Notes under the pieces: model-generated | What the model was told of the DNA's origin: nothing | What the model saw: the letters and a program-made list of their open reading frames with translations, nothing else | Databases searched by the model: none | NCBI GenBank assembly: GCA_001799575.1 | Contig: MGTT01000010.1 | Coordinates: forward strand, 46,272-110,271 | Source: Elusimicrobia bacterium GWA2_56_46 | GTDB taxonomy: Bacteria; Elusimicrobiota; Elusimicrobia; Elusimicrobiales; UBA9959 | Direction of reading: 5' to 3' | Length of the DNA stretch: 64,000 bases | In this document: positions 1-8,688 of the stretch, in pieces | How the letters are laid out: each line of letters starts with the position of its first letter | How positions within the stretch are numbered: the stretch's first letter is position 1 | Position numbers and translations under genes: made by a program

Positions 1-1718
1 GTTCCCTTTCCATGAGCGCCGCTTTTGCCGGGCGTACGCGCCTGGATTTTGCCGCCGCCGCCGGGGCGCGGATACTTGGGACTTTGGGCGCCCGCGACGA
101 GGCCGCGCTGGTTTTTTTTGATTCGGAGGCCGATAGCGGGGGGTGGACTTCGGATCTCCCGGCTGTCGCAAGTCAGCTCGCCGCCGCAAAACCGGGATTC
201 AAAGGAACGGATTACCGCAACGTCCTGGAAAAAGCTTACGGGCTGCTGGCCTCAAGATCTCCCTCCCGCAGAAAAGCGGTGCTGCTGTTAAGCGACGGCG
301 CCCGTAACGGTTTCGCCTCCATGCCTGGTTCCGGTTCCCTGACCGGGCTTTCCGGCTATGACCCCGCCGTGACGCTTACCGGGCTGGTTTTCCCCGAAGT
401 TCCCAACGCCTGGATGAGCGGCGCGGGCGCGCTTGAAAGCGGCGGGCGCGCCCGGCTCTCGGTGTTTACCGGCAGTTCCGGCGGTTTCCCCGAAAAGGAG
501 CCGCTCACCGGCCTTTACGCGCCGGTTTTTTCCGGCAGCCTGAAAGCGGGTTCCGGCGGCGCGGTTTTCCCCCTCCCCGCCGGAGGCGACCTCTCCGGCC
601 GCGCCGAACTTCTTACGCCGGACGCGCTCGCGCTGGACAACGCCGTTTTTTTTTCCCTGGCCCGCAAAGAGACCGGCTCCCGCAAAGCGCTTGTGCTCTA
701 TACCGGGCCGGAAGAACTGAAGCCGGGGGGCGGAGCGTATTTCCTCAAAAAATTCTTTGAGACGGAGGCCGGCGCCGGCGGCGCTTTCTCCGCGGATTTC
801 CTGGAATTGTCCGCTCTTGAGCGGCTTCCCGGACAGGATTATGGCGCGCTTATCGTTTTTGACGGCCCGGTTCCGGCCCGCCAGGCCGGACTTATCCTGA
901 AATTTATCAGATCCGGCGGCGGCGCTTTCATTATCGCCGGAGCCCCGGTAAAAGCGGCCGCCGAGCGGGCGGTGCTGTCCGGCCTGGGTTTCAAGGCCGG
1001 GGAAACGCTCGAAAGGGAGTTTTCCCTTGGGTTCCCGGAACCCGCCGGCGGTTTTTCAGAAGTTGAATTTTCCGGCTTCGAGCTGCGGCGCGTTTCCGCC
1101 GCGCGCGCGGCGGCTTTTGAAGCGCCCCGGGGGGTTGAAACGCTCTGGAATTTCAGGGATCCGTCCGGCGCCCCGCGTCCCGCCCTGCTCGGAGGGGTGA
1201 GCGGCAGGGGGCGGGTGCTGGTCTGGACATCTTCATTAAGCCTGCCCGGTACGGATCTGGCCGCCAAACCCGTGTTCGCGCCTTTCATGGCCGCGATCCT
1301 CCGCCATCTTTACGGGGTCAGGCCGCCGAAGCTCCTGCAGGCGCGGGTCGGCGGCGTGTATGAAGGCGCCTTGGAAAATGCCGATACCGTCAAAGTCGAG
1401 ATCACCTCTCCGTCCGGCGTAAAAAGCTATGTCCCGGCCCGGAACGGGTTTTTTAAATACACGCTTACCGACGCTCCCGGCCTGTATTCCTGGAGCGCGC
1501 CTCCGGAAAGCGGAACTTTTGCGGTGAACCTGGACGCCGGGAACGGAGAGAGCGATCTTTTGCCGGAGCGCTTCCCGCCCTGGATCCCGCTCCCGGGCGG
1601 CGCGCCGGTGGAGGCTTTTAAAAGCGCGGTATACGGAGTGGAGATCGGGCAGTTCCTGCTTTTCCTGGCCCTTGTGTTATTTCTGGCTGAATTCCTGCTT
1701 TCCCGGAGGGCGCTGTGA
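1..1718 (+). CDS. BatA-like VWA-domain membrane protein, 5' end outside window
   Basis: The reading frame is open to the left edge. The codons before the first visible ATG read Ser-Leu-Ser, so the frame gives SLSMS, which fits the end of a VWA MIDAS motif (DxSxSM). I therefore treat the gene as truncated by the window rather than starting at position 12. A second MIDAS element (KGTDY) and the VWA core strand AVLLLSDG follow. A long periplasmic-looking region with a second Rossmann-like part (YGALIVFDGPV) leads to one C-terminal membrane helix (about the last 25 residues) ending RRAL. Its stop overlaps the next start by 4 nt. Proteins of this kind occur with MoxR ATPases and DUF58 proteins in Bat-type clusters; those partners would lie upstream, outside the window. 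The exact biochemical role is unknown. Confidence 0.8.
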   Translation, partial: SLSMSAAFAGRTRLDFAAAAGARILGTLGARDEAALVFFDSEADSGGWTSDLPAVASQLAAAKPGFKGTDYRNVLEKAYGLLASRSPSRRKAVLLLSDGARNGFASMPGSGSLTGLSGYDPAVTLTGLVFPEVPNAWMSGAGALESGGRARLSVFTGSSGGFPEKEPLTGLYAPVFSGSLKAGSGGAVFPLPAGGDLSGRAELLTPDALALDNAVFFSLARKETGSRKALVLYTGPEELKPGGGAYFLKKFFETEAGAGGAFSADFLELSALERLPGQDYGALIVFDGPVPARQAGLILKFIRSGGGAFIIAGAPVKAAAERAVLSGLGFKAGETLEREFSLGFPEPAGGFSEVEFSGFELRRVSAARAAAFEAPRGVETLWNFRDPSGAPRPALLGGVSGRGRVLVWTSSLSLPGTDLAAKPVFAPFMAAILRHLYGVRPPKLLQARVGGVYEGALENADTVKVEITSPSGVKSYVPARNGFFKYTLTDAPGLYSWSAPPESGTFAVNLDAGNGESDLLPERFPPWIPLPGGAPVEAFKSAVYGVEIGQFLLFLALVLFLAEFLLSRRAL

Positions 1719-2464
1719 AGAAAGGGTTTATGTGTGTATGCATTCTTTTTTTTCCTTTTCCGCTGCGCGCCGGAGGTTTTTCGCTCACGGAACTGGATCT
1801 TGGCTCCGGCTGCGGAGTTATGGATTCCTCCAGGGTCGAAATTCTGCGCGCGTTGGCCGCTTCGACCAGCGTGGATCCGGAGCCGGCCAGAAAAACGGTT
1901 AGCCTTTCTTCCCCGGAGCTTTTTGAAGAGCCTTTTGTGGTTCTCTCTTGTTACGGCGCTCCCCGCGCCCTTGATTATGACGAAATCCGCAGTCTGCGCC
2001 TCTACCTCGCTTCCGGCGGTACGATCTTTGCCAATGACGCTTCGGGCCTGCGCCGGAGCCCGTTCGCGGCCTGGCTGACACGGGCGCTTGAGCTGGCGCT
2101 GCCCGAGGCCCCGCTTAAGCCGGCTTCCAGGGAGCATCCTCTTTTTAAAAGTTTTTTCATGAGCGTGGCGCCGGGGGGCAGATTCGATCTTGAGCGCGAA
2201 CCTTCCGCCGCCGAATACGGTGGACGCTATGCCGTGATATTTTCACGCAATGATCTGCTGGGCGTCTGGCCCAGGGACGCTATGGGGCGGTATCTTTACG
2301 AGCCTTCCTCCGGCGGAGAGCGCCGGCGGCGCGAGGGCGAAAAACTTACTATAAACATACTGATATACGCGCTGACCGGCTCCTATAAACAGGACGCCGT
2401 GCATCAGCCGTACATCATGCAGCGCCTCCGAGAACTTGATGCGGTTCCGGGAGTTAAACGGTGA
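1715..2464 (+). CDS. DUF4159-domain secreted protein
   Basis: 249 residues. An N-terminal signal peptide (FMCVCILFFPFPLRAGG) is followed by a DUF4159-like domain. Visible family features are the strand and turn PFVVLSCYGAP, the helix YDEIRSLRLYLASGGTIFANDAS, the HPLFKSFF segment and the C-terminal GRYAVIFSRNDLLGVW. The family is flavodoxin-like in fold and has no established catalytic function. The gene overlaps both neighbours by 4 nt (ATGA junctions), so the three genes are translationally coupled. DUF4159 proteins are commonly adjacent to BatA-like and amidotransferase-like membrane proteins, exactly as here. Confidence 0.8.
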   Translation: MKKGFMCVCILFFPFPLRAGGFSLTELDLGSGCGVMDSSRVEILRALAASTSVDPEPARKTVSLSSPELFEEPFVVLSCYGAPRALDYDEIRSLRLYLASGGTIFANDASGLRRSPFAAWLTRALELALPEAPLKPASREHPLFKSFFMSVAPGGRFDLEREPSAAEYGGRYAVIFSRNDLLGVWPRDAMGRYLYEPSSGGERRRREGEKLTINILIYALTGSYKQDAVHQPYIMQRLRELDAVPGVKR

Positions 2465-4659
2465 AAGTATTTATCGGCGCGAACTGGTATTTTGTAGCGG
2501 CGGCGGGCCTGCTTATGGCGGCGTTTATCCGCGCTCTGAAAAGATCTTCCGGGCTCCCCCCCGCGCTGAGGGTCTTAAGATTCTCGGCCGCGGCCCTTGC
2601 GGCCCTGCTTTTAACGCGGCCGTACGCGGTTTTTTACCGCCAGGTTCCGGTGAAGCCGGTCCTGGCTGTTCTGCTGGACGCTTCGCTTTATATGCGGGAG
2701 GGCCCGGCCGGAAAGTCTTCCGGAATTTCCAAGTACGACCAGGCGGCGGCATGGCTTGGTAAATATCGCGCGGAACTGGGCGGCGTCTCCGATCCGGAGT
2801 GCTACGCTTTCTCCGACCGGCTTTACAAGGTGGATTGTTCTTCCCTCGCGGCAGCCGGTTCCGGCAGCGTCTCTTACTCCGATCTGGGCCGCGCCTTGTC
2901 GGAACTGGACGGCGGAGACGGCGCGCGCGACGGCTCCTGCCCCGACAAAGTATGGGTGTTAAGCGACGGACTTTCCCTTTCCGGAAAAGCGCCGCCGCTG
3001 CCCGCGGGCTGCACGAAAAAAACGGATATTGTGGCCGTGGGCGAAACCGTTCCTCCGCGCGGGATCTCCGTGACGCGGTTTTCCGGTCCGCCGTTCGCGT
3101 TCGCCCATATTCCGTTCTGGCTTTCCGCCGCGGTAAGGGTTTCGGGTATGAAAGGTTCCCGTTTTGAGCTGCGGCTTAAGGACGGCGCCGGGAATACGCT
3201 TGAGACGCGCAAATATGAGGCGGGCGGCCAGGATGAAACAGTGATCTCTTCTTTCAGCGTCAGCGCCCCTTCGGTGGGGCGGGCCGCTTATGCGGTCTGC
3301 GCCGCGCCCGGGCCGGGCGCGGGGTGTTCCGCGGCCGGGAAATTACAGGTTTCGGTCATCAGGGAAAAGCTTCGCGTTATGTACCTGGCCGGGCGTCCGT
3401 CTTTTGAGTACGCTTTTCTGCGGGATCATCTGAAAAGTCAAAGCGGCATAGACCTGGTTTCGTTCATCATTTTGCGCAACCCGGAGGACATGCCGGGCGC
3501 GGATGAGCGCGAGCTTTCGCTCATACCTTTTCCGGTCAACGAGATCTTTCTGCGCGATATTTCGCATTTTGACGTTTTTATCCTCCAGGATTTCGATCTG
3601 CGCCGTTTCGCGGCGGACGGTAATTATGCGGCTTCGCTGGCGGAGTTCGTCAGGAAAGGCGGCGGACTGGCGGTTCTCGGAGGCCCGTCCGCGTTCGGGA
3701 GCGGGGGCTATCGCGGGATGGATTTCCTCAACGCCATGCTTCCGGCCGAAGTGGCGGGCGGGCCTGACTACCGTCAGGATCTTGAGTTCCGGGTTTCGCC
3801 CGCGTCGCATACCGCCTCCGATCTTTTCCCCGGGATGGAAAATAAAGAGCGGTTCTGGGCCGGCGCTCCTCCGCTTAAGGGCGTCAATGTTCTGGGCCCG
3901 CTGAAATCCGGGGCGAAAGCGGTCTTTTACTATAAAGATCCGGCCGCCGGACGGGACGCTCTTTTTTCCGCAGAAAAGAGTTATGGAAAAGGGCGCGTTA
4001 TGGTTCTCGCCGGGCCGTCCACCTGGCGCTGGAAGATGCTGGGCGCCGCGGACGCCAGATATGCGGGGCTTTATTCCGCGTTCTGGGGCCGCACGCTGGC
4101 CTATCTGGATGGTTCGCTCAGTCTTGAAAAAGTGGCGCTTGAATCCCTGCCGCGTTCCGGTCAAAGCCGCGCTTTCCGGTTGAAGGTGCTGAACGCCAAT
4201 TATCTGCCGCCGTCGGACAGCGACGCGGTTTCGGTGGACGCTTCGCTGGAGGCGGGCGGGAAAGTGGTTCCGGTGGAGTTTTCCGCGGCGGGGCGCGGCA
4301 TTTATGAGGCGGCGTTCGCGCCGGCCGAGTCCGGGCGCAACCGGCTGAGGGTTTCGGTGAAAAGCGGCAGGGAGTATCTGGGTTCGGCGGAGGCGGTGTT
4401 CGAGGCGGAGGAGTCTCCGGTTTTCACGCCGTCCGACGAGGAGGTTTTAAAGAAGACGGCGGCGGGGCTTGGCGGGGGTTATTACCGGCTGGATCCGAAA
4501 AAGGGGCCGGAGGAGCTGCTGAAGTCTTTGCCGCCGGAACGGGAAGGGCGGCGGGAGGCGTCGCGGTTCGACCCGGACGGGTCTTTGGCGGTGATGCTGC
4601 TGGCGGCGGCGCTGTTCTTCGCCAGCTGGATCCTGGGCCGCCTGAAAGGGCTGCAATAA
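2461..4659 (+). CDS. Large membrane protein with VWA-like and glutamine-amidotransferase-like domains
   Basis: 732 residues. Two N-terminal membrane helices (about residues 5–22 and 35–55) precede a VWA-like domain beginning VLAVLLDASLYM. The MIDAS is degenerate: the second Ser of DxSxS is replaced by Tyr. A class-I-amidotransferase-like region follows (FDVFILQDFDLRRF, then LAEFVRKGGGLAVLGGPSAF). I see no Cys nucleophile elbow, so it is probably non-catalytic. An Ig-like part (about residues 560–650) and one C-terminal membrane helix complete the protein. It is the last gene of the Bat-type set and probably works with the two upstream proteins in a periplasm-facing complex. The product annotation is by architecture only. 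Confidence 0.75.
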   Translation: MKVFIGANWYFVAAAGLLMAAFIRALKRSSGLPPALRVLRFSAAALAALLLTRPYAVFYRQVPVKPVLAVLLDASLYMREGPAGKSSGISKYDQAAAWLGKYRAELGGVSDPECYAFSDRLYKVDCSSLAAAGSGSVSYSDLGRALSELDGGDGARDGSCPDKVWVLSDGLSLSGKAPPLPAGCTKKTDIVAVGETVPPRGISVTRFSGPPFAFAHIPFWLSAAVRVSGMKGSRFELRLKDGAGNTLETRKYEAGGQDETVISSFSVSAPSVGRAAYAVCAAPGPGAGCSAAGKLQVSVIREKLRVMYLAGRPSFEYAFLRDHLKSQSGIDLVSFIILRNPEDMPGADERELSLIPFPVNEIFLRDISHFDVFILQDFDLRRFAADGNYAASLAEFVRKGGGLAVLGGPSAFGSGGYRGMDFLNAMLPAEVAGGPDYRQDLEFRVSPASHTASDLFPGMENKERFWAGAPPLKGVNVLGPLKSGAKAVFYYKDPAAGRDALFSAEKSYGKGRVMVLAGPSTWRWKMLGAADARYAGLYSAFWGRTLAYLDGSLSLEKVALESLPRSGQSRAFRLKVLNANYLPPSDSDAVSVDASLEAGGKVVPVEFSAAGRGIYEAAFAPAESGRNRLRVSVKSGREYLGSAEAVFEAEESPVFTPSDEEVLKKTAAGLGGGYYRLDPKKGPEELLKSLPPEREGRREASRFDPDGSLAVMLLAAALFFASWILGRLKGLQ

Positions 4660-4663
4660 GGTG

Positions 4664-4800
4664 ACGCCGGCTGGTTGGCTTTGGGCTCTGGCTCCGCAGG
4701 ATAGCAAAGGCGGGGCCTGCCGACGGGCAACCTTTTTGCTCCCCTCGGAAACCTGCGGGACAAAAAGGTTGCCCATCGTCACCCGCCGTAAAACTTACTC
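4664..4800 (+). repeat. Composite palindromic repeat, copy 1
   Basis: It starts 4 bp after the preceding stop codon. A left module (GGCTGGTTGGCTTTGGG, then CCGCAGGATAG and GGCGGGGCCTGCC) is followed by a perfect 14-bp inverted repeat at 4725–4738 and 4761–4774. A right module comes next (CACCCGCC, then TAAAACTTAC). The same modules occur around 14.2 kb, 55.4 kb and the right edge of the window, with unrelated stem sequences. This accounts for most of the 357-bp gap 4660–5016. Confidence 0.8.
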
Positions 4801-4844
4801 ACTTGATGCTCGCGCGGCTTATCAATTCTCCGGCGCATCCTCAT

Positions 4845-4908
4845 CTAAAAATATGATATCTTGATCCCGCCCATATTACGATACGTCCGAATTCCCCGCC
4901 CACCAGAA
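4845..4908 (+). repeat. 64-bp dispersed repeat, copy 1
   Basis: Near-identical to 6805–6868 and partly to 10638–10668. Shared core segments are ATATCTTGATCCCGCCC and ATACGTCCGAATTCCCCGCC. It lies between the composite repeat and the LRV gene. No coding potential is evident. Positions 4909–5016 hold nothing I recognise. Confidence 0.85.
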
Positions 4909-5016
4909 AGACATAGACTATATAGCCACAAGAAAGCCTGCGGGGATTTAGAGCGAATCCCTAAAAATTGTTCAGAACTATATTTAGAAACGGTCCCCCG
5001 TCAGTTTAAATGGATT

Positions 5017-5844
5017 CTAAAAATGGCGCTTTTTTAGTTGTAACTCCGCAAAATCGCGTACCCGTTGATCACTGTCCTGCGCCAGTTGCTCTAAAAGCGT
5101 ATGTGTAGTACCGGGATGAAACGCAACAGAACGACGGACAGCCCAGGCATTATCGTGTGCAAGCAAGGGCAGCAGGTCTACAGGCGTGTTGTGATGGGCC
5201 GCGACACCCGCCCGCGTGTATTCGTTCTTACTTAATGCTCGTTTGCGTAGTAGTTCAGGCGGGGCTTTTGGGTTTTCTACAATCCCCCAGTCAATGAGAT
5301 ACGAGTCTATGTCTCCAAAGGCACGCAAGATATGTTCAGGCGTCTTGGGATTGGATAAAACGTTCATGATCACGTATTCATCCTTGCTCTGCGCGAGTCG
5401 TTCTAACGTAGCTTGGGAGACATTGGGATGCAACGCCACCAACCGCATCACAGCAAGTCCTTTGGAGTTCTTGCCCATTGCAGTTACTGTGCCAAAAAAC
5501 TTTTGATGGAGTCGGGGATCGTTTTTGCGTGAGATACGATCTAGAATCTCGGCCGTGGCCAAAGGAGATTGTGCGATGGCAGCGAGCACATACAGGTCAT
5601 CGCTCCACTTCTGATCATCCAGCAACCCGTTCAGCCCATTGGCATCAAGATTCGAAACTCGGGTTACCTGCGCCTCACTCCGCACACTACTATCCTCGCA
5701 ATGAAGGGCGGACAAGAGATATATGAGTAAAATAAAACTGAGAGTGATTGTCCCCCACACTTGCACTGCACGCAATAACCCGTCGGTAGTTTTATGAGCA
5801 TCTAGTATTTTTTCCATAAATGACTTAAACCTTCCGTAGAACAT
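5017..5844 (-). CDS. Membrane-anchored leucine-rich-variant (LRV/HEAT-like) repeat protein
   Basis: 275 residues. One membrane helix (about residues 27–47, VWGTITLSFILLIYLLSAL) is followed by alpha-helical repeats of about 24 residues, of the type VRRSVAFHPGTTHTLLEQLA, each with an (L/V)A..P.(T/S) turn. This resembles leucine-rich repeat variant or HEAT scaffolds, so a protein-binding role is the best guess. The start ATG follows the stop of the upstream gene directly (TAAATG), indicating coupling. Base composition is clearly lower in GC than the flanking core genes, consistent with the accessory nature of 4.8–14 kb. No enzymatic motif seen. Confidence 0.7.
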   Translation of the reverse strand: MFYGRFKSFMEKILDAHKTTDGLLRAVQVWGTITLSFILLIYLLSALHCEDSSVRSEAQVTRVSNLDANGLNGLLDDQKWSDDLYVLAAIAQSPLATAEILDRISRKNDPRLHQKFFGTVTAMGKNSKGLAVMRLVALHPNVSQATLERLAQSKDEYVIMNVLSNPKTPEHILRAFGDIDSYLIDWGIVENPKAPPELLRKRALSKNEYTRAGVAAHHNTPVDLLPLLAHDNAWAVRRSVAFHPGTTHTLLEQLAQDSDQRVRDFAELQLKKRHF

Positions 5845-6387
5845 TTAATCACTTATCCATATCCTCTTAAAGCGGGTGGTGGCCGCATCCCAAATAAAGA
5901 AGGAATTTGCACTTTCCGGCTTAAAATAATCAATAGCTGCCCCTTTGACTTTCACAACCGATGGTTCATCTTTTTCGCACTTCCAATATCCCTTAGCGCA
6001 TGCTGTTTTGTATTTGCCAGGCTTTACGATGTTAATGCCCATGCTTAAATTAACCTTTGGATATTTTTTGCCCCAGTCGATAGAATCGAGCACTATCCAG
6101 CGAAACGCCTCTTTTCTATCCGACAATCTCACGAGTAATCCTTCACCACTAAACTTAGTGCTTTTCAAAAGTAAAGCCTGGTCCATACGACCATCTCCGT
6201 TGAAGTCAGCAACAACTTCCGCGTATTTTGTAGGCGAATCTTTCCTGATGGCCTCATCAGACAATTCCTCAGTAGTTGGATAACGCCAACCATCAGGCAA
6301 AGCAACATCGCTAGCCGCGCCAGGTTGCGCAATCAGTAAAAATAAAACAAGTGGAAGAACTAACCTATACGTTATATTTATTATCAT
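5845..6387 (-). CDS. Secreted protein with FG-GAP/EF-hand-like motif
   Basis: 180 residues from the ATG at 6387. I prefer this start over the longer frame from 6483 because it places a clean signal peptide (ITYRLVLPLVLFLLIAQPGAA) at the N-terminus. It also has a G-rich stretch 10 nt upstream, while the longer start has no ribosome-binding site. The mature part contains VADFNGDGRMDQALLL, a calcium-binding DxNxDxxxD-like loop typical of FG-GAP/VCBS repeats, in a single copy. The rest is not recognised. It is probably co-transcribed with the LRV gene downstream; both look like horizontally acquired envelope proteins. Confidence 0.6.
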   Translation of the reverse strand: MIINITYRLVLPLVLFLLIAQPGAASDVALPDGWRYPTTEELSDEAIRKDSPTKYAEVVADFNGDGRMDQALLLKSTKFSGEGLLVRLSDRKEAFRWIVLDSIDWGKKYPKVNLSMGINIVKPGKYKTACAKGYWKCEKDEPSVVKVKGAAIDYFKPESANSFFIWDAATTRFKRIWISD

Positions 6388-6519
6388 TGTCACATCTGCC
6401 CCATTTTGTTTTTCAGCAACCTCATTAGGCTCCGGTGCCAGGTTACTTTTGGCCCCCGCCCAATTCCTTTTCCAGTTCCGCAATAGTGGGGAGGCTGGGT
6501 TAAGAGGGGATTAAGAGGA

Positions 6520-6692
6520 GACGTTGTTGACTTGTTGACTAACTATTTCCCTTGAGCGCATAATAGCCTCCGTTCTTTTTCAACGAGTCTTGATATCCCG
6601 CTCCGCGTCAGCCCCAATTGCCCGCATAACGCTGCGCCGTCAAGCTCCTGCTTTCCCTTTGCCTAAAAGTTAGTCAACAAGTCAACAACGTC
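6520..6692. repeat. 25-bp perfect inverted repeat around transposase debris
   Basis: Positions 6520–6544 and 6668–6692 are exact reverse complements (25/25), separated by 123 bp. Each arm contains the internal doublet GTTGACTTGTTGAC. Outside the right arm, on the minus strand, lies GGGGTCAGAC, a sequence type often seen near REP-associated transposases. Size and layout suggest a small non-autonomous element derived by internal deletion. The rest of the gap 6388–7052 holds the 64-bp repeat at 6805 and nothing else I recognise. Confidence 0.75.
6543..6665 (-). pseudogene. C-terminal remnant of a REP-associated (Y1) transposase
   Basis: Read on the minus strand, the interior of the 25-bp inverted repeat encodes about 38 residues ending at a TAG (6545–6543). 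The segment LDGAALCGQLGLTRSGISRL reads as a helix-turn-helix, matching the DnaA-like C-terminal helix found in many REP-associated tyrosine transposases. No HUH catalytic domain or start codon remains; an in-frame TAG precedes the segment. Assignment is by motif pattern only. Confidence 0.45.
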
Positions 6693-6804
6693 CCCCGTTT
6701 CCGGGTCGAAAAAGTCTGACCCCGTCACCCCTCCATCTAGTCGGTGCCGACCCTCCAACCTTGTTTTGCGTACTTAATTTTCCACTAATACCGGCATTTC
6801 AAAT

Positions 6805-6868
6805 CTAAAAATAGAATATCTTGATCCCGCCCGGATTATGATACGTCCGAATTCCCCGCCCACCAGAA
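6805..6868 (+). repeat. 64-bp dispersed repeat, copy 2
   Basis: Matches 4845–4908 with only a few substitutions. It is preceded at 6725–6755 by a segment (CACCCCTCC, then GCCGACCCTCCA) also found at about 10552–10585. The 3' half of this repeat unit thus spans about 140 bp and occurs at least twice. No gene is carried. Confidence 0.85.
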
Positions 6869-7052
6869 CACATAGGTTCGAATCCAGTTGACCGCGCTTC
6901 CACTTTCGTAAAGTTAACCCCTGTCGTATTTTACCTATTTTCCAATGAGAAATGGGTAAATCTGCGGGGGTTTTTCTATGTCTTTTTGCACTTTTCAATC
7001 AAGGGGATTCGAACTTTTTAGTCCTATTTGGGGGTTGGTTAGGCCATACGGG

Positions 7053-8681
7053 TTATTTATCCATATGATCCAGCATTATGCGGAGATAATTTTCCTGTGG
7101 AAAAAGGAAAAAATCCGGTATAGGAGGATTGCCTTCCAGAGCCTCACCGTCCGGCTTGTAGCCTATACCGGTTGGAAGCCGCACACTGAATTTATCACCG
7201 TTTTTTAGCACGAACTCCTCTTCCATGCCGGAAGGCATTGTTCCGCCGCGCGACGGCAGTCCGAAAACTCTGCCCATGTCATTGTATTTAAAGATGCTTA
7301 CAAACTGGTCGCAGGAGCTTACACATAACGGCCCTGATAGAACGGCTACGTCGAACTTTTTTATTTGTATGTCCGGCTGTTTTTCAGCATTCATCATATC
7401 TGCAAGGGTACATTTATGCGGACAATCATATGAATATTGGTAGCGGAAAGATTCTTTAGCGTTCTTATTATTTTCCATATCCTTCGCGAGAAATTCTTTT
7501 ACAGGGCCTAAATTTTCCGTAGCTTTATCAAAAATATTCACATCCCCGCGCATGCGGGGCGTATAAACAAAACTGCGTGTAGCCATTCGAAACGGTTTTC
7601 TCGCGATAAACTTAAGCAATTCTTCCGGCAATCCGCCGCCTGTATTTTCTCGCACATCAATCAGCAACCTGCGCCATTTCTGTCGTGCCAGGTATTTGCG
7701 CAGTTCCGCCGCATCTATTTGTGAAAGCTGGTGTTCAGCCGGATAATTAGAGTGAGTGTCTAACACCTGCGGCTTATAGGAAAGGAACGCCGTCCTATTC
7801 CAAAGGCGCATCACGGGAAAATAGTAATAAAAAGAAAAATACCGCAATAAGATCGTCTTACTGACCGGGTCCTTGTAAACGCAATAATTTAATCCGGCAA
7901 AATCAAATTTAAATTCCTTGTAATCGCCGTCATTTTCCATATTTATGCCGCATGGCGATGATTGTTCGACGTCGGGCTTCGGCCGTTTTCTCCATTCAAG
8001 CGAAACCTGGACCGTTGTTTGCGCCTCTAAGTCATAAAATGACATCTCAACCGGCTTGGTAGAGGGCAACGGCACATCTTCGGCATCGCGGCGTGTAAGC
8101 CATTTCACTGTTTCAAATTTAAGCAGTTCGGGCGAATTACTATCGTGCCATTGCAGATATTCGTATTGCAGCGCAGGTAAATCTTTGTCGTTATACTTAA
8201 TAAGTTCAAATCCCCGTTTTACCTGTGGGATTTTGCTCTGTATCACCACTGCGCGCGGGTTATGAATAGCCGAGCCTGCCAGCGCGAGCTTAAATGGGAG
8301 TGATAAACTATCATCCTGCGGCTTAAGCTTATCCGGGACGTTAATGGCAGAATGCGTGTTATGCATGGAGTTTTTGAGAGCAACTAAAGCATAATAAACA
8401 TCTTCTTTTGTCCGCGCGGATACAAAAAGCTTTTTAGCGCGTTCCAGTTCGCTGTCCCATGTTGTATCCAGCCTTTTAAAACCTTTTTGAGAAATTATTC
8501 CGTTATCGCGGATAACCTGAGCATACGAGTCGAAGAGTGCGGCCCTGGCATCTGCAACACCTAAAAAGATATCGGCTTCGTCCGCCCATAGAACGGAATG
8601 GGGTACCGCAATAACACTTAGCATGAGCATAATACGGAATGCCGCATTGAATTTTGTTTCGATTGTGTTGCGATTCTTCAT
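7053..8681 (-). CDS. S41-family (C-terminal-processing/tricorn-like) peptidase
   Basis: 542 residues from the ATG at 8681, chosen because it begins a signal peptide (IMLMLSVIAVPHSVLWA) and lies 7 nt after the fic stop. The longer GTG frame would overlap fic. S41 features are LLIDVRENTGGG (the D.R.N.GG strand) and LSGPLCVSSCDQF, which aligns with the nucleophile block SASASE so that the first Ser of the SS pair is the candidate nucleophile. A GLPSRGGT loop follows. I do not see a PDZ domain. It is predicted to be a periplasmic serine peptidase of unknown substrate. A second, only distantly similar S41 gene lies at 44.5–46.0 kb. Confidence 0.75.
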   Translation of the reverse strand: MKNRNTIETKFNAAFRIMLMLSVIAVPHSVLWADEADIFLGVADARAALFDSYAQVIRDNGIISQKGFKRLDTTWDSELERAKKLFVSARTKEDVYYALVALKNSMHNTHSAINVPDKLKPQDDSLSLPFKLALAGSAIHNPRAVVIQSKIPQVKRGFELIKYNDKDLPALQYEYLQWHDSNSPELLKFETVKWLTRRDAEDVPLPSTKPVEMSFYDLEAQTTVQVSLEWRKRPKPDVEQSSPCGINMENDGDYKEFKFDFAGLNYCVYKDPVSKTILLRYFSFYYYFPVMRLWNRTAFLSYKPQVLDTHSNYPAEHQLSQIDAAELRKYLARQKWRRLLIDVRENTGGGLPEELLKFIARKPFRMATRSFVYTPRMRGDVNIFDKATENLGPVKEFLAKDMENNKNAKESFRYQYSYDCPHKCTLADMMNAEKQPDIQIKKFDVAVLSGPLCVSSCDQFVSIFKYNDMGRVFGLPSRGGTMPSGMEEEFVLKNGDKFSVRLPTGIGYKPDGEALEGNPPIPDFFLFPQENYLRIMLDHMDK

Positions 8682-8688
8682 AGTGAAA

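Noticed and set aside
6774..6998. 74-codon open frame on the minus strand
   Set aside because: It runs through the 64-bp dispersed repeat and has no RBS or recognisable product.
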